Of a DNA stretch of 53,713 nucleotides, positions 31,816 to 42,822 are shown in pieces. The stretch's first letter is position 1. Every line of letters begins with the position of its first letter. The notes under the pieces are model-generated. The model searched no databases. It saw nothing but the letters and a program-made list of their open reading frames with translations, and was not told the DNA's origin. The stretch is from Lachnospiraceae bacterium (GTDB lineage: Bacteria; Bacillota; Clostridia; Lachnospirales; Lachnospiraceae), in NCBI GenBank assembly GCA_016282745.1, contig JAEELL010000039.1, positions 1-53,713 on the forward strand, given 5' to 3'. The position numbers and the translations under genes are program-made.

Positions 31816-32114
31816 TGGCAAGTATCAAGTATTATGACGTAATCCTCTCTCCAGTTATTACTGAGAAGAGCATGAACGCTATGGCAGAAAAGAAATACAC
31901 ATTCTACGTACACACAGACGCAACAAAGTCTCAGGTTAAAGAGGCAGTTGAAAAGATGTTCGAAGGAACAAAGGTTGCAAGCGTTAGCACAATGAACGTT
32001 AACGGAAAGAACCGTAGAAGAGGAATGGTAGTTGGAAAGACAGCAGCAAAGAAGAAAGCAGTAGTTCAGCTTACAGCTGAAAGCGCTGACATCGAAATTT
32101 TTGCAGGTCTGTAA
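31815..32114 (+). CDS. rplW: Ribosomal protein L23 (uL23)
   Basis: The 99-residue protein matches L23 ([40 protein letters not shown]). It lines the peptide exit, where trigger factor and SRP bind. TAATG overlap with rplD implies translational coupling; GAGGAGG precedes it inside rplD. Confidence 0.97.
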   Translation: MASIKYYDVILSPVITEKSMNAMAEKKYTFYVHTDATKSQVKEAVEKMFEGTKVASVSTMNVNGKNRRRGMVVGKTAAKKKAVVQLTAESADIEIFAGL

Positions 32115-32149
32115 GATTTAAATAGCAGTAGTTTGAAAGGAGAATCAAG

Positions 32150-32992
32150 ATGGGAATTAAGACATTTAACCCATATACACCTTCAAGAAGAGCTATGACA
32201 ATGCTTGATAAAGTAGAAATTACAAAGGATGTTCCAGAGAAATCATTAGTAGTTTCTAAGAAGAAAACAGCAGGTCGTAATGCTCAGGGTAAGATTACAG
32301 TTAGACACCACGGTGGTGGATCTAGAAGAAAATATAGAATTATCGACTTTAAGAGAAGAAAAGATGATATTCCTGCAACTGTTAAGAGTATCGAGTACGA
32401 TCCAAACAGAACAGCAAATATTGCATTGATTTGCTACGCAGATGGTGAAAAATCATATATCATCGCTCCAGTTGGTTTAAAGGTTGGAGATGTTCTTATG
32501 AACGGTGAGAACGCTGAAGCAAAGATTGGTAACTGTTTACCACTTTCAGCAATCCCTGTTGGTACAGAAATCCACAACATTGAATTATATCCTGGTAAAG
32601 GCGGACAGTTAGTTCGTGCAGCAGGTGGTTCAGCACAGCTTATGGCTAAAGAAGGAAAGTATGCAATCTTAAGACTTCCTTCACAGGAAATGAGAATGGT
32701 TCCTATTATCTGCCGTGCTACAATCGGTACAGTTGGTAATGTTGAACACGGTCTTGTAAACATCGGTAAAGCAGGACGTAAACGTAACATGGGAATCAGA
32801 CCTACTGTTCGTGGTTCTGTTATGAACCCTAATGATCATCCACACGGTGGTGGTGAAGGACGTGCACCAATCGGTCGTCCAGGCCCATGTACACCTTGGG
32901 GTAAACCAGCACTTGGTTTGAAGACTCGTAAGAAAAATAGAAAGTCTAACAAGATGATCATCAGAAGACGTGATGGAAAGAATATGAAGTAG
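32150..32992 (+). CDS. rplB: Ribosomal protein L2 (uL2)
   Basis: The 280-residue protein is full length and has the conserved [20 protein letters not shown] loop, whose histidine lies near the peptidyl transferase centre, and a basic C-terminus ([16 protein letters not shown]). Start with AAAGGAG upstream. Confidence 0.97.
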   Translation: MGIKTFNPYTPSRRAMTMLDKVEITKDVPEKSLVVSKKKTAGRNAQGKITVRHHGGGSRRKYRIIDFKRRKDDIPATVKSIEYDPNRTANIALICYADGEKSYIIAPVGLKVGDVLMNGENAEAKIGNCLPLSAIPVGTEIHNIELYPGKGGQLVRAAGGSAQLMAKEGKYAILRLPSQEMRMVPIICRATIGTVGNVEHGLVNIGKAGRKRNMGIRPTVRGSVMNPNDHPHGGGEGRAPIGRPGPCTPWGKPALGLKTRKKNRKSNKMIIRRRDGKNMK

Positions 32993-33005
32993 GAGGTAGG
33001 AACTA

Positions 33006-33281
33006 ATGGCTAGATCATTAAAGAAAGGCCCATTTGCGGATGAGAGCTTATTAAAGAAGATTGATGCATTGAACGAGTCAGGAGACAAGACAGTTGTTAA
33101 GACTTGGTCAAGAAGATCAACAATTTTCCCACAAATGGTTGGACATACAATCGCTGTTCATGACGGTAGAAAGCATGTTCCGGTATATGTTACAGAAGAT
33201 ATGGTTGGACATAAACTTGGTGAATTTGTTGCTACTAGAACTTACAGAGGACATGGAAAAGACGAGAAGAAGGGCAGATAA
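33006..33281 (+). CDS. rpsS: Ribosomal protein S19 (uS19)
   Basis: The 91-residue protein matches S19 ([57 protein letters not shown]). It is a 30S head protein contacting S13. It lies 13 bp after rplB with AGGAGG between them. Confidence 0.97.
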   Translation: MARSLKKGPFADESLLKKIDALNESGDKTVVKTWSRRSTIFPQMVGHTIAVHDGRKHVPVYVTEDMVGHKLGEFVATRTYRGHGKDEKKGR

Positions 33282-33311
33282 TTGCTTGTAATTTGAAAGG
33301 AGGTCTCATCT

Positions 33312-33698
33312 ATGGCAAAAGGACATAGATCCCAGATAAAGAGAGAAAGAAATGCTAATAAAGATACAAGACCATCAGCTAAGTTATCTTACGCAAGAGT
33401 GTCTGTACAGAAAGCATGTTTCGTATTAGATGCCATTAGAGGTAAAGATGTTAAGAGTGCAATCGGTCTTTTAACATACAACCCAAGATATGCATCAAGC
33501 GTAATTTTGAAATTATTAAAATCAGCAGTTGCTAACGCTGAAAACAACAACAATATGAATGTTGATGATCTTTACATCGCAGAGTGCTACGCTAACAAGG
33601 CACCTACAATGAAGAGAATCAAACCAAGAGCACAGGGTAGAGCTTACAGAATCGAAAAGAGAACAAGCCACATCACTATCGTGCTTGATGAAAGATAA
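33312..33698 (+). CDS. rplV: Ribosomal protein L22 (uL22)
   Basis: The 128-residue protein has the L22 core (AKLSYARVSVQKACFVLDAI; AECYANKAPTMKRIKPRAQG) including the beta-hairpin that narrows the exit tunnel and is altered in some macrolide-resistant strains. The hairpin here looks wild type. Confidence 0.97.
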   Translation: MAKGHRSQIKRERNANKDTRPSAKLSYARVSVQKACFVLDAIRGKDVKSAIGLLTYNPRYASSVILKLLKSAVANAENNNNMNVDDLYIAECYANKAPTMKRIKPRAQGRAYRIEKRTSHITIVLDER

Positions 33699-33710
33699 TA
33701 GGAGGCAAGT

Positions 33711-34364
33711 ATGGGACAGAAAGTTAATCCTCATGGTTTAAGAGTCGGCGTTATCAAAGATTGGGATTCCAAATGGTATGCTGAAGCTGATTTCGCTGAT
33801 AATTTAGTAGAAGATTATAAAATTAGAAAATACCTTAAGAACAGATTATACAACTCTGGCGTTTCTAAGATTGAAATCGAAAGAGCATCTGACAGAGTAA
33901 GAGTAAATGTTTATACAGCTAAACCTGGTATCGTAATCGGTAAGGGTGGTGCTGAAATTGAAAAGGTTAAAGCAGAAGTTCAGAAGATGGTTGATGGAAA
34001 CAAGAAGTTATTCATCGACGTTAAAGAAGTAAAGAGACCAGACAAGGATGCTCAGTTAGTAGCTGAGAACATCGCTTTACAGCTTGAGAACCGTGTAACA
34101 TTCAGAAGAGCTATGAAGTCTTGCATGAGCAGAACAATGAAGAGTGGTGCTCTTGGTATCAAGACATCAGTTTCAGGACGTCTCGGCGGTGCTGATATGG
34201 CTCGTACAGAGTTCTACAGCGAAGGAACTATTCCACTTCAGACATTAAGAGCTGATATCGATTATGGTTTCGCTGAAGCTGACACAACTTATGGTAAAGT
34301 TGGTGTTAAGGTTTGGATTTACAAAGGTGAAATCCTTCCTACAAAAGAAGGAGGTGCTAAATAA
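33711..34364 (+). CDS. rpsC: Ribosomal protein S3 (uS3)
   Basis: The 217-residue protein has the N-terminal NPHGLRVG motif, a KH domain with [14 protein letters not shown], and the C-terminal S3 domain ([20 protein letters not shown]). It lies at the mRNA entry channel. Its stop overlaps the rplP start by one base. Confidence 0.97.
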   Translation: MGQKVNPHGLRVGVIKDWDSKWYAEADFADNLVEDYKIRKYLKNRLYNSGVSKIEIERASDRVRVNVYTAKPGIVIGKGGAEIEKVKAEVQKMVDGNKKLFIDVKEVKRPDKDAQLVAENIALQLENRVTFRRAMKSCMSRTMKSGALGIKTSVSGRLGGADMARTEFYSEGTIPLQTLRADIDYGFAEADTTYGKVGVKVWIYKGEILPTKEGGAK

Positions 34365-34801
34365 TGTTAATGCCTAAAAGAGTAAAACGTCGTAAGCAGT
34401 TCCGTGGTTCTATGAGAGGAAAAGCAAGCAGAGGTAACAAAATCAACTATGGTGAATTTGGTATCGTTGCATTAGAGCCAGCTTGGATTAAATCAAACCA
34501 GATTGAGGCAGCCAGAATTGCTATGACTCGTCATATCAAGAGAGGTGGTAAAGTTTGGATCGATATTTTCCCAGACAAGCCAGTAACTACAAAACCAGCT
34601 GAAACACGTATGGGTTCCGGAAAAGGTACTCTCGAATACTGGGTAGCAGTAGTTAAGCCAGGAAGAGTTTTATTTGAAATTTCTGGTGTTGCAGAAGAGA
34701 CAGCAAGAGAAGCTTTACGTCTCGCTACACACAAACTTCCAGTTAAATGTAAAGTTGTTTCACGTGAAGAATTAGAAGGCGGTGATAACAGTGAAAATTA
34801 G
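34364..34801 (+). CDS. rplP: Ribosomal protein L16 (uL16)
   Basis: The 145-residue protein has the canonical start [15 protein letters not shown] and the conserved [16 protein letters not shown] and [20 protein letters not shown]. It positions tRNA in the A site. It overlaps both rpsC (1 bp) and rpmC (11 bp), so translation is coupled. Confidence 0.97.
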   Translation: MLMPKRVKRRKQFRGSMRGKASRGNKINYGEFGIVALEPAWIKSNQIEAARIAMTRHIKRGGKVWIDIFPDKPVTTKPAETRMGSGKGTLEYWVAVVKPGRVLFEISGVAEETAREALRLATHKLPVKCKVVSREELEGGDNSEN

Positions 34802-35003
34802 AGAATATGTAGAAGATTTAAAAGCAAAATCAGCTGCAGAATTAGAAGAAGAATTAGTAGCTGCTAAAAAGGAACTTTTCAATTTAAGATTCCAGAACGC
34901 AACAAATCAGTTAGACAACACAAGCAGAATTAAAGAAGTTAGAAAAAACATTGCAAGAATTCAGACTGTAATAGTTGAGAAGACTGCAAACGCTGCTAAA
35001 TAG
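34791..35003 (+). CDS. rpmC: Ribosomal protein L29 (uL29)
   Basis: The 70-residue protein matches L29 ([40 protein letters not shown]). GTG at 34791 gives the usual N-terminus MKIREY and has AAGGCGG upstream; a second GTG at 34782 would add three residues. It starts inside rplP. Confidence 0.93.
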   Translation: MKIREYVEDLKAKSAAELEEELVAAKKELFNLRFQNATNQLDNTSRIKEVRKNIARIQTVIVEKTANAAK

Positions 35004-35022
35004 TTAAGGAAGGAGAATTGTT

Positions 35023-35277
35023 GTGGAAAGAAATTTAAGAAAAACACGTACAGGTAAAGTTGTTAGCGACAAGATGGATAAGACAATCGTAGTTGCAATC
35101 GAAGACAACGTAAAGCATCCTTTATATAACAAAATCGTTAAGAGAACATACAAATTAAAAGCTCATGACGAAGAAAACCAGTGTGGTATTGGTGATACAG
35201 TAAAAGTTATGGAAACAAGACCTTTATCTAAGGATAAGAGATGGAGACTTGTTGAGATTATTGAGAAGGCTAGATAA
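35023..35277 (+). CDS. rpsQ: Ribosomal protein S17 (uS17)
   Basis: The 84-residue protein matches S17 ([40 protein letters not shown]). It has a GTG start after AAGGAGA and is the last gene of the S10 set before rplN. Confidence 0.96.
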   Translation: MERNLRKTRTGKVVSDKMDKTIVVAIEDNVKHPLYNKIVKRTYKLKAHDEENQCGIGDTVKVMETRPLSKDKRWRLVEIIEKAR

Positions 35278-35307
35278 TAGTCGCATTTATAGAAGGAGGA
35301 ATACAGC

Positions 35308-35676
35308 ATGATTCAACAGGAAAGTAGACTTAAAGTTGCTGACAATACAGGAGCTAAAGAATTACTTTGTATCAGAGTAATGGGCGGATCTACTAGAAGA
35401 TATGCTAGCATCGGCGATGTGATCGTTGCAACTGTTAAAGATGCAACACCAGGTGGTGTTGTTAAAAAAGGTGATGTTGTTAAAGCCGTAGTAGTTCGTA
35501 CTGTTAAAGGCGCTCGTCGTAAAGATGGTTCTTACATCAGATTTGACGAAAATGCTGCTGTAATTATTAAAGATGATAAAACCCCAAGAGGAACTCGTAT
35601 TTTTGGGCCGGTTGCAAGAGAATTAAGAGATAAACAGTTCATGAAGATCGTTTCTTTGGCACCGGAAGTATTATAG
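35308..35676 (+). CDS. rplN: Ribosomal protein L14 (uL14)
   Basis: The 122-residue protein matches L14 ([40 protein letters not shown]). It forms an inter-subunit bridge. It starts the spc part of the superoperon, but I see no separate promoter or terminator between rpsQ and rplN, so read-through is likely. Confidence 0.97.
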   Translation: MIQQESRLKVADNTGAKELLCIRVMGGSTRRYASIGDVIVATVKDATPGGVVKKGDVVKAVVVRTVKGARRKDGSYIRFDENAAVIIKDDKTPRGTRIFGPVARELRDKQFMKIVSLAPEVL

Positions 35677-35688
35677 GAGGTGTGCAGT

Positions 35689-35997
35689 ATGGCAATGAAG
35701 ATTAAGAAAGGCGATACAGTTAAAGTGATCGCTGGTAAAGACAAATTTAAAGAAGGCAAAGTTGTTTCTGTAAACAAAGAAAACAATACTTTGATCGTTG
35801 AAGGCGTTAATATGCGTACTAAGCACACAAAGCCAAGCGCTGCTAATCAGACTGGCGGAATCATTACTCAGGAAGGACCTATTGATGCTTCAAATGTAAT
35901 GTATGTACACAAAGGAAATGTTACAAGAATCGGTTACAAGATTGAAGACGGAAAGAAAGTCCGCATTGCCAAATCTACAGGCGATGTTATTGATTAA
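35689..35997 (+). CDS. rplX: Ribosomal protein L24 (uL24)
   Basis: The 102-residue protein has the KOW motif (KKGDTVKVIAGKDKFKEGKV) and the typical NMRTKHTKPS. ATG at 35689 is chosen because TAGGAGG lies 8 bp upstream; the frame is open to a GTG at 35680 inside that site. Confidence 0.96.
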   Translation: MAMKIKKGDTVKVIAGKDKFKEGKVVSVNKENNTLIVEGVNMRTKHTKPSAANQTGGIITQEGPIDASNVMYVHKGNVTRIGYKIEDGKKVRIAKSTGDVID

Positions 35998-36019
35998 TTG
36001 AGAGAGGAGGTCAGGAAAG

Positions 36020-36559
36020 TTGAGTAGACTTAAGGAATTATATACTAACGAAATAGTTGATGCCATGACAAAGAAGTTTGGATACAAGAATGTTATGGAA
36101 GTTCCAAAACTTGATAAGATCGTTATAAATATGGGTGTTGGCGAAGCTAAAGAAAACGCTAAGATTCTTGATACAGCTATCAAAGATCTCGAGACAATCG
36201 CAGGTCAGAAGGCTGTAGTAACAAGAGCTAAGAAATCAGTAGCTAACTTCAAGTTAAGAGAAGGTATGCCAATCGGATGTAAAGTTACTCTTAGAGGAGA
36301 GAAGATGTATGAATTTTTAGACAGATTAGTAAATCTTTCACTTCCTCGTGTACGTGATTTTAGAGGTGTTAACCCTAACGCATTTGATGGAAGAGGTAAC
36401 TATGCTTTAGGAATGAAAGAGCAGATTATCTTCCCTGAAATCGAATACGATAAGGTTGATAAGGTTAGAGGTATGGACATTATTTTTGTTACTACAGCTA
36501 ACACTGATGAAGAAGCTCGTGAATTATTGACATTATTTAATATGCCATTTGCAAAGTAG
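36020..36559 (+). CDS. rplE: Ribosomal protein L5 (uL5)
   Basis: The 179-residue protein matches L5 ([60 protein letters not shown]). It binds 5S rRNA. It has a TTG start, rare among ribosomal genes, supported by GAGAGGAGG 10 bp upstream and by the normal N-terminal length. Confidence 0.95.
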   Translation: MSRLKELYTNEIVDAMTKKFGYKNVMEVPKLDKIVINMGVGEAKENAKILDTAIKDLETIAGQKAVVTRAKKSVANFKLREGMPIGCKVTLRGEKMYEFLDRLVNLSLPRVRDFRGVNPNAFDGRGNYALGMKEQIIFPEIEYDKVDKVRGMDIIFVTTANTDEEARELLTLFNMPFAK

Positions 36560-36575
36560 TTAAGGAGGGAAATCC

Positions 36576-36761
36576 ATGGCTAGATCTGCTATGAAAGTTA
36601 AACAGGCGCGTAAAGCGAAATTCTCAACACAGGAATACAACCGTTGTAGAATTTGTGGTCGTCCACACGCATATTTAAGAAAGTATGGAATTTGCAGAAT
36701 TTGCTTCCGTGAATTAGCATATAAGGGACAGATACCAGGCGTTAGAAAAGCAAGCTGGTAA
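36576..36761 (+). CDS. rpsZ: Ribosomal protein S14, zinc-binding type (uS14)
   Basis: The 61-residue protein is the short type Z form with the zinc ribbon CRICGRPH...CRICFRE. The first residues are [20 protein letters not shown]. This form is usual in Gram-positive bacteria. It lies 16 bp after rplE. Confidence 0.96.
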   Translation: MARSAMKVKQARKAKFSTQEYNRCRICGRPHAYLRKYGICRICFRELAYKGQIPGVRKASW

Positions 36762-36788
36762 TCAAGTTTTATTAGGAGGATATTTAAG

Positions 36789-37190
36789 ATGACTATGAGT
36801 GATCCAATCGCAGATATGCTTACAAGAATCCGTAATGCAAATACTGCTAAACATGATACAGTTGATGTACCATCATCAAAAATGAAATTAGCTATCGCTG
36901 ATATTCTTGTTAACGAAGGATATATCACAAAGTATGATATCGTTAAAGATGGTAACTTTGACGTTATTAGAATTACATTAAAATACGGTAAAGACAAGAA
37001 TGAAAAAGTCATTACAGGTATTAAGAAAATCTCTAAACCGGGTCTTCGTGTTTACGCTGGTAAAGATGAACTCCCAAGAGTACTTGGAGGTTTAGGTATT
37101 GCTATTATTTCAACAAATAAAGGAATACTTACTGATAAGGTTGCCAGAAAAGAAAACGTTGGTGGAGAAGTTCTCGCATTCGTTTGGTAA
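36789..37190 (+). CDS. rpsH: Ribosomal protein S8 (uS8)
   Basis: The 133-residue protein matches S8 ([49 protein letters not shown] end). In E. coli S8 is the autoregulator of the spc operon. The next gap, before rplF, holds an unusual hairpin. Confidence 0.97.
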   Translation: MTMSDPIADMLTRIRNANTAKHDTVDVPSSKMKLAIADILVNEGYITKYDIVKDGNFDVIRITLKYGKDKNEKVITGIKKISKPGLRVYAGKDELPRVLGGLGIAIISTNKGILTDKVARKENVGGEVLAFVW

Positions 37191-37222
37191 TCTGTTATAG
37201 ATAATTATTAAACATTAGGACG

Positions 37223-37257
37223 GTGAAAGGACGAAACTTTTTAGTTTCCTCTTTCAC
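37223..37257 (+). other. Two-part hairpin between rpsH and rplF
   Basis: GTGAAAG (37223-37229) pairs with CTTTCAC (37251-37257), and GAAACT (37233-37238) with AGTTTC (37243-37248), in the 111-bp gap. Gaps elsewhere in this operon are mostly 0-35 bp. No T-run follows, so it is probably an RNA protein-binding, processing or stability element. Confidence 0.6.
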
Positions 37258-37301
37258 AATAGTTCTAAAATATAACTCAATTTATTTAAGGAGGTAACGG
37301 C

Positions 37302-37844
37302 ATGTCACGTATAGGAAGAATGCCTATCGCTATACCAGCAGGCGTAACTGTTGATATTGCAGAAAATAATAAGGTGACTATTACAGGACCTAAGGGAACA
37401 CTTGAGAGAGTATTACCTGAGGAAATGGAAATCAAAAAGGACGGCGAAACAGTCGTTGTTAACAGACCAAATGACCTTAAGAAGATGAAATCTTTACATG
37501 GTCTTACAAGAACACTTATTAACAACATGGTAATCGGTGTTACAGATGGTTATGAGAAAGTGCTTGAAGTAAACGGTGTAGGTTACAGAGCACAGAAGCA
37601 GGGAAGCAAGTTAATCCTTTCATTAGGTTATTCTCATCCTGTTGAGATGGAAGATCCGGAAGGTCTTACATCTGAAGTTGAAGGACAGAATAAGATTATT
37701 GTTAAAGGTATTGATAAAGAAAAAGTTGGCCAATACGCTGCAGAAATCAGAGATAAGAGAAGACCTGAACCTTACAAAGGAAAAGGTATTAAGTATGCTG
37801 ATGAAGTTATTAGACGTAAAGTTGGTAAGACTGGTAAGAAATAA
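37302..37844 (+). CDS. rplF: Ribosomal protein L6 (uL6)
   Basis: The 180-residue protein has both L6 repeats ([40 protein letters not shown]) and the C-terminal [20 protein letters not shown]. It lies near the GTPase-associated centre. AAGGAGG precedes the ATG. Confidence 0.97.
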   Translation: MSRIGRMPIAIPAGVTVDIAENNKVTITGPKGTLERVLPEEMEIKKDGETVVVNRPNDLKKMKSLHGLTRTLINNMVIGVTDGYEKVLEVNGVGYRAQKQGSKLILSLGYSHPVEMEDPEGLTSEVEGQNKIIVKGIDKEKVGQYAAEIRDKRRPEPYKGKGIKYADEVIRRKVGKTGKK

Positions 37845-37862
37845 TTAAAGGAGTGACAAATT

Positions 37863-38243
37863 ATGATTAGTAAGAAATCTAGAAGCGAAGTTCGCGTTAA
37901 AAAACATAACAGACTGCGTAATCATTTAAGTGGAACAGCTACATGCCCACGTTTAGCAGTTTTTAGAAGTAATAATCATATGTATGCTCAGATTATTGAC
38001 GATACAGCCTTTGACGGACAGGGTACAACTCTTTGCGCAGCATCTACTCTTGATGCAGATGTTAAGGGTTCTGTAGAAAAGACTAATAACGTTGAAGCAG
38101 CAGCATACGTTGGTACAGCAATTGCTAAGAAAGCAATTGAAAAAGGTATTAAGGAAGTTGTTTTTGATAGAGGCGGCTTTATATATCAGGGAAAAATCAA
38201 AGCATTAGCTGATGCAGCTAGAGAAGCTGGATTGGAATTTTAG
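37863..38243 (+). CDS. rplR: Ribosomal protein L18 (uL18)
   Basis: The 126-residue protein matches L18 ([60 protein letters not shown]). It binds 5S rRNA together with L5. Confidence 0.97.
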   Translation: MISKKSRSEVRVKKHNRLRNHLSGTATCPRLAVFRSNNHMYAQIIDDTAFDGQGTTLCAASTLDADVKGSVEKTNNVEAAAYVGTAIAKKAIEKGIKEVVFDRGGFIYQGKIKALADAAREAGLEF

Positions 38244-38262
38244 TTGAGGAGGACAAAACACA

Positions 38263-38772
38263 ATGAAACGTGAAATAATTGATGCTAGTCAGTTAGAATT
38301 AGAAGAAAAAGTAGTGTCAATCAAACGTGTTACTAAGGTTGTTAAAGGTGGACGTAATATGCGTTTCGCTGCTTTAGTAGTAGTTGGTGACGGTAAAGGA
38401 CACGTTGGTGCAGGTTTAGGAAAAGCAGCTGAAATTCCTGAAGCAATTCGTAAAGGTAAAGAAGATGCAATGAAGAAACTTGTTAGTGTTCCTATGGATA
38501 ATAACGGAAGTATTCCATATGACCTTATCGGAAAGTTTGGTAGCGCTTCTGTATTACTTAAGAAAGCTAAAGAAGGTACTGGAGTTATTGCTGGTGGTCC
38601 AGCACGTACAGTTATTGAACTTGCAGGTATCAGAAACATCAGAACAAAATCTTTAGGTTCAAACAACAAACAGAACGTTGTACTTGCTACAATTGAAGGT
38701 TTAGCTGCATTAAAGACTCCTGATGAAGTTGCTAAGCTTCGTGGAAAATCTGTAGAAGAGATTTTAGGATAA
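38263..38772 (+). CDS. rpsE: Ribosomal protein S5 (uS5)
   Basis: The 169-residue protein matches S5 ([60 protein letters not shown]). It contributes to decoding fidelity. GAGGAGG precedes the ATG. Confidence 0.97.
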   Translation: MKREIIDASQLELEEKVVSIKRVTKVVKGGRNMRFAALVVVGDGKGHVGAGLGKAAEIPEAIRKGKEDAMKKLVSVPMDNNGSIPYDLIGKFGSASVLLKKAKEGTGVIAGGPARTVIELAGIRNIRTKSLGSNNKQNVVLATIEGLAALKTPDEVAKLRGKSVEEILG

Positions 38773-38788
38773 GTGGAGGTAATTGGAA

Positions 38789-38971
38789 ATGGCAGATAAA
38801 TTAAGAATTACTTTAGTAAAATCAACAATTGGAGCAGTTCCAAAAAATAAAAAGACTGTTGAAGCTTTAGGTTTAAGAAAACTTAACAAGACAGTTGAAT
38901 TACCGGATAACAAGGCTGTAAGAGGTATGATTCAGCAGGTTAGACATATGGTAAAGGTTGAAGAAATTTAA
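38789..38971 (+). CDS. rpmD: Ribosomal protein L30 (uL30)
   Basis: The 60-residue protein matches the short bacterial L30 (LRITLVKSTIGAVPKNKKTV; RGMIQQVRHMVKVEE). ATG at 38789 is chosen because GTGGAGG lies 9 bp upstream; a TTG two codons earlier is too close. Confidence 0.95.
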   Translation: MADKLRITLVKSTIGAVPKNKKTVEALGLRKLNKTVELPDNKAVRGMIQQVRHMVKVEEI

Positions 38972-38991
38972 TTAAGTAAGGAGGTGCGACA

Positions 38992-39435
38992 ATGAACTTA
39001 TCAAATTTAAAGCCTGCAGAAGGTTCAAAACAGAGTGATAATTTCAGAAGAGGTCGTGGACATGGTTCAGGAAACGGCAAGACAGCTGGTAAGGGTCACA
39101 AAGGACAGAAGGCACGTTCAGGCGGCGGTGTAAGACCTGGTTTTGAAGGTGGTCAGATGCCTTTATATAGAAGAATCCCTAAGAGAGGTTTTACAAATAT
39201 CAATACAAAGGACATCGTTGGTATCAATGTATCTTACTTAGAGAGATTTGATAATGACGCAGTAGTTTCTGTTGAAACTTTAGTTGAAGCAGGAATCGTT
39301 AAGAACCCACGTGATGGCGTTAAGATTCTTGGAAACGGAGAGTTAACAAAGAAGCTTACAGTTAAAGCAAATGCCTTTAGTGAAGGAGCAAAAGCTAAGA
39401 TTGAAGCTCTTGGCGGAACATGTGAGGTGATCTAA
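38992..39435 (+). CDS. rplO: Ribosomal protein L15 (uL15)
   Basis: The 147-residue protein has the glycine/basic-rich start ([20 protein letters not shown], then [20 protein letters not shown]) and the C-terminal fold of L15. It is followed by secY after one base; the secY binding site lies inside rplO. Confidence 0.97.
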   Translation: MNLSNLKPAEGSKQSDNFRRGRGHGSGNGKTAGKGHKGQKARSGGGVRPGFEGGQMPLYRRIPKRGFTNINTKDIVGINVSYLERFDNDAVVSVETLVEAGIVKNPRDGVKILGNGELTKKLTVKANAFSEGAKAKIEALGGTCEVI

Positions 39436-39436
39436 T

Positions 39437-40777
39437 ATGTTTAAAACACTTCATGATGCGTTGAGAACAAAAGAAATTAGAAAAAGATTAATTTACACAT
39501 TTTTAATGTTGATCGTTGTTAGATTAGGATCTCAGATTCCTATTCCTTTCGTAAACGACGACGTTGTAAAAGAACTTACAAAGCAGTTCAGTGAAGGAGC
39601 ATTCAGCTTCTTCGCTGCCATAACTGGTGGTTCAATGGAAAGAATGTCAGTGTTTGCTCTTAGTATTACACCGTACATTACTTCATCAATCATCATGCAG
39701 CTTCTCACTATCGCAATTCCTAAATTCGAGGAAATGCAGAAAGACGGTGAGGAAGGAAGAAAGAAGATTGCAGAAATTACTCGTTATGTAACAGTATTTT
39801 TGGCTATTATCGAAAGTACTGCTATGGTATGGGGATTTGCTAACAAAGGAATCTTCGATACAGAGACAATTAAGTATGCATCAAACATGCATGATTTCCG
39901 TAAGGTAGCAGTTATTTTAACTGGTATTATTACAATGACAGCAGGTTCAGCAGTTCTTATGTGGATTGGTGAACAGATTACTGAAAAGGGTGTTGGTAAC
40001 GGTATTTCAATAGTTCTTACTATTAATATCGTATCAAGAATCCCTAGCGACATTAGCAACTTATTCTCAAATTATGTTGTTGGTGCAAAATCTGTAGGTG
40101 GTAAGGTTACTGCTGCTGTTATTATTGTTGCAATTATTATTGCGATGGTTGCTTTCGTAGTAATTCTTCAGGGCGCACAGAGAAATATTGCTGTACAGAT
40201 GTCTCAGAAAGTTCAGGGTAGAAGAAGAGTTGGAGGACAGCAGTCTAACATTCCTCTTAAAGTTAACACAGCAGGTGTTATCCCTGTAATTTTCGCTTCA
40301 TCAATTTTACAGTTTCCAATCGTTATTGGATCTTTCTTTGGTAAATCACCTGAATGGATGAACTACTTAAATCAGTCTAACTGGTGTGATCCAAACAGAC
40401 TGAAGTATTCAATTGGATTTGTAGTATATATGGTATTGATTATATTCTTTGCTTATTTCTACACTTCAATCACATTCAATCCTCGTGAAGTTGCTAAGAA
40501 CCTTAATGACAGAGGTAGCATGATTCCGGGTATCAGAAGTGGTAAACCAACAGTTGAATATTTAACTTCAATTTTAAATTACATCATTCTTATTGGTGCG
40601 CTTGGACTTCTTATCGTTGCAGCTATTCCAATTTTAGCTTCAGGTATTGCGGGTGCTAACGTATCATTTGGTGGTACTTCAATCATCATTATCGTTGGTG
40701 TAATTATTGAGACACTTGCTACAATTAAGGCGATGACAGCTGAACGTAGTTACAAAGATATTAAGGGTATTTTCTAG
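39437..40777 (+). CDS. secY: Protein translocase subunit SecY
   Basis: The 446-residue membrane protein has ten predicted transmembrane helices and the SecY hallmarks: plug region near SQIPIPFVNDDVV, GIMIRSGKPT-like loop (SMIPGIRSGKPTVEYLTSIL) and the cytosolic loop RRVGGQQSNIPLKVNTAGVI. It forms the channel for secreted and membrane proteins with SecE and SecG, which are encoded elsewhere. Translational coupling to rplO is likely. Confidence 0.97.
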   Translation: MFKTLHDALRTKEIRKRLIYTFLMLIVVRLGSQIPIPFVNDDVVKELTKQFSEGAFSFFAAITGGSMERMSVFALSITPYITSSIIMQLLTIAIPKFEEMQKDGEEGRKKIAEITRYVTVFLAIIESTAMVWGFANKGIFDTETIKYASNMHDFRKVAVILTGIITMTAGSAVLMWIGEQITEKGVGNGISIVLTINIVSRIPSDISNLFSNYVVGAKSVGGKVTAAVIIVAIIIAMVAFVVILQGAQRNIAVQMSQKVQGRRRVGGQQSNIPLKVNTAGVIPVIFASSILQFPIVIGSFFGKSPEWMNYLNQSNWCDPNRLKYSIGFVVYMVLIIFFAYFYTSITFNPREVAKNLNDRGSMIPGIRSGKPTVEYLTSILNYIILIGALGLLIVAAIPILASGIAGANVSFGGTSIIIIVGVIIETLATIKAMTAERSYKDIKGIF

Positions 40778-40799
40778 TAAAATACACAAGTGTTAAATA

Positions 40800-40822
40800 G
40801 GGAACAGCCAAAGGTTGTTCCC
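40800..40822 (+). other. Hairpin between secY and adk
   Basis: GGGAACAGCC (40800-40809) pairs with GGTTGTTCCC (40813-40822) with one G-U pair and an AAA loop. No T-run follows. It may be an mRNA stability or processing element that lowers expression of adk relative to the ribosomal genes, or a weak terminator. Confidence 0.5.
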
Positions 40823-40926
40823 TAGATTGACATTTGAAGCTGTTTAAATATGAGATTATATCGTGCTAATAGTAATTTTTAATCAAATGATATAAGATTG
40901 CTAAGTTAAATGAAGTGAAGAAATAA

Positions 40927-41589
<663 letters not shown>

Positions 41590-41590
41590 T

Positions 41591-42343
41591 ATGGCAGTTA
41601 CAATTAAGTCAGAAAGAGAAATTGAGCTGATGCGGGAAGCCGGAAAGATTCTCGGAAAGGTTCATAATGAACTGGCTAAAGAAATTAAAGCCGGTATGAC
41701 AACATATCAGATTGATAAAATTGGAGAAGAATTGATTCGAAGTTACGGATGTATTCCTTCATTTTTAGGATATGAGGGTTTTCCAGCTTCGATATGTGTT
41801 TCTGTAAATGATGAAGTTGTTCACGGTATACCTTCAAAGAACAGAGTGATAATTGATGGAGACATCGTAAGTCTTGATGCCGGAGTAATTTACAAAGGTT
41901 ATCAGTCTGATGCAGCAAGAACTGTTGCAGTCGGAGAGATAAGTAAAGAAGCACAGAGACTAATAGATGTCACTCGTGAAAGCTTTTTTGAAGGTTTGAA
42001 GTATGCGAGAGAAGGATGCAGATTGTATGAAATATCTGCAGCAATCGGGGAATACGCTGAGCAGCGTGGTTACGGAGTTGTTAGAGAACTGTGTGGTCAT
42101 GGAATCGGTAAGAACCTTCATGAAGATCCTGAGATTCCAAACTTCAGACAAAAGGGAAGAGGAATGAGACTTCAAGCCGGTATGACTCTTGCGATAGAAC
42201 CGATGATCAATATCGGAAGACCTGATATTGATTGGTTGAATGATGATTGGACTGTTATTACGGACGATGGTAGTTTATCAGCCCATTACGAAAATACAGT
42301 TCTCATTACAAAAGGGGAACCGGAAATATTATCGTTAGTATAA
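41591..42343 (+). CDS. map: Methionine aminopeptidase, type I
   Basis: The 250-residue protein has the pita-bread fold residues: H in RTVAVGEI context, D in SLDAGVIYKGYQSDAART, H in CGHGIGKNLHEDPEIPNF, and E in AIEPM and HYENTVLIT. It removes the N-terminal methionine of new proteins. The ATG at 41591 is chosen over an upstream in-frame ATG because GGGAG lies just before it inside adk. Confidence 0.96.
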   Translation: MAVTIKSEREIELMREAGKILGKVHNELAKEIKAGMTTYQIDKIGEELIRSYGCIPSFLGYEGFPASICVSVNDEVVHGIPSKNRVIIDGDIVSLDAGVIYKGYQSDAARTVAVGEISKEAQRLIDVTRESFFEGLKYAREGCRLYEISAAIGEYAEQRGYGVVRELCGHGIGKNLHEDPEIPNFRQKGRGMRLQAGMTLAIEPMINIGRPDIDWLNDDWTVITDDGSLSAHYENTVLITKGEPEILSLV

Positions 42344-42392
42344 TAAATCATTAAAGAATATTATAATCTAAAGTTATTAGGAGGATATAAAA

Positions 42393-42611
42393 ATGTCAAA
42401 GGCAGATGTAATTGAAATAGAAGGAACTGTTTTAGAAAAGTTACCAAACGCAATGTTTAAGGTAGAATTAGAAAATGGTCACGAAGTATTGGCTCACATA
42501 AGCGGAAAACTTCGTATGAACTTCATCAGAATTTTACCTGGTGACAAAGTAACAATTGAATTATCACCATATGATTTGTCAAAAGGACGTATCATTTGGA
42601 GAGATAAATAA
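42393..42611 (+). CDS. infA: Translation initiation factor IF-1
   Basis: The 72-residue protein is the single OB-fold IF-1 ([53 protein letters not shown]). It binds the 30S A site during initiation. TAGGAGG precedes the ATG. Confidence 0.97.
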   Translation: MSKADVIEIEGTVLEKLPNAMFKVELENGHEVLAHISGKLRMNFIRILPGDKVTIELSPYDLSKGRIIWRDK

Positions 42612-42708
42612 AAAAGAAGAATGAAAAAACCTTATTATCAGGGGTTGAAATATACCAAAATATATGATAAGATTTTATTCGGACTTTTTTTGAAAGGAGG
42701 ATTTTACT

Positions 42709-42822
42709 GTGAAGGTTAGATCATCAGTTAAACCTATTTGCGAAAAATGCAAAATCATTAAAAGAAAGGGAAGTATCAGAGTAATCTGTGAGAATCCTAA
42801 ACACAAACAGAGACAGGGTTAA
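42709..42822 (+). CDS. rpmJ: Ribosomal protein L36 (bL36)
   Basis: The 37-residue protein [20 protein letters not shown] and following [12 protein letters not shown] is the zinc-ribbon (C-C-C-H) form of L36. It uses a GTG start after AAAGGAGG. The gap from infA is 97 bp. Confidence 0.96.
   Translation: MKVRSSVKPICEKCKIIKRKGSIRVICENPKHKQRQG

Noticed and set aside
31482-31913. Minus-strand frames within ribosomal protein genes
   Set aside because: They lie opposite highly conserved coding sequence, lack binding sites and are explained by codon usage of the real genes.
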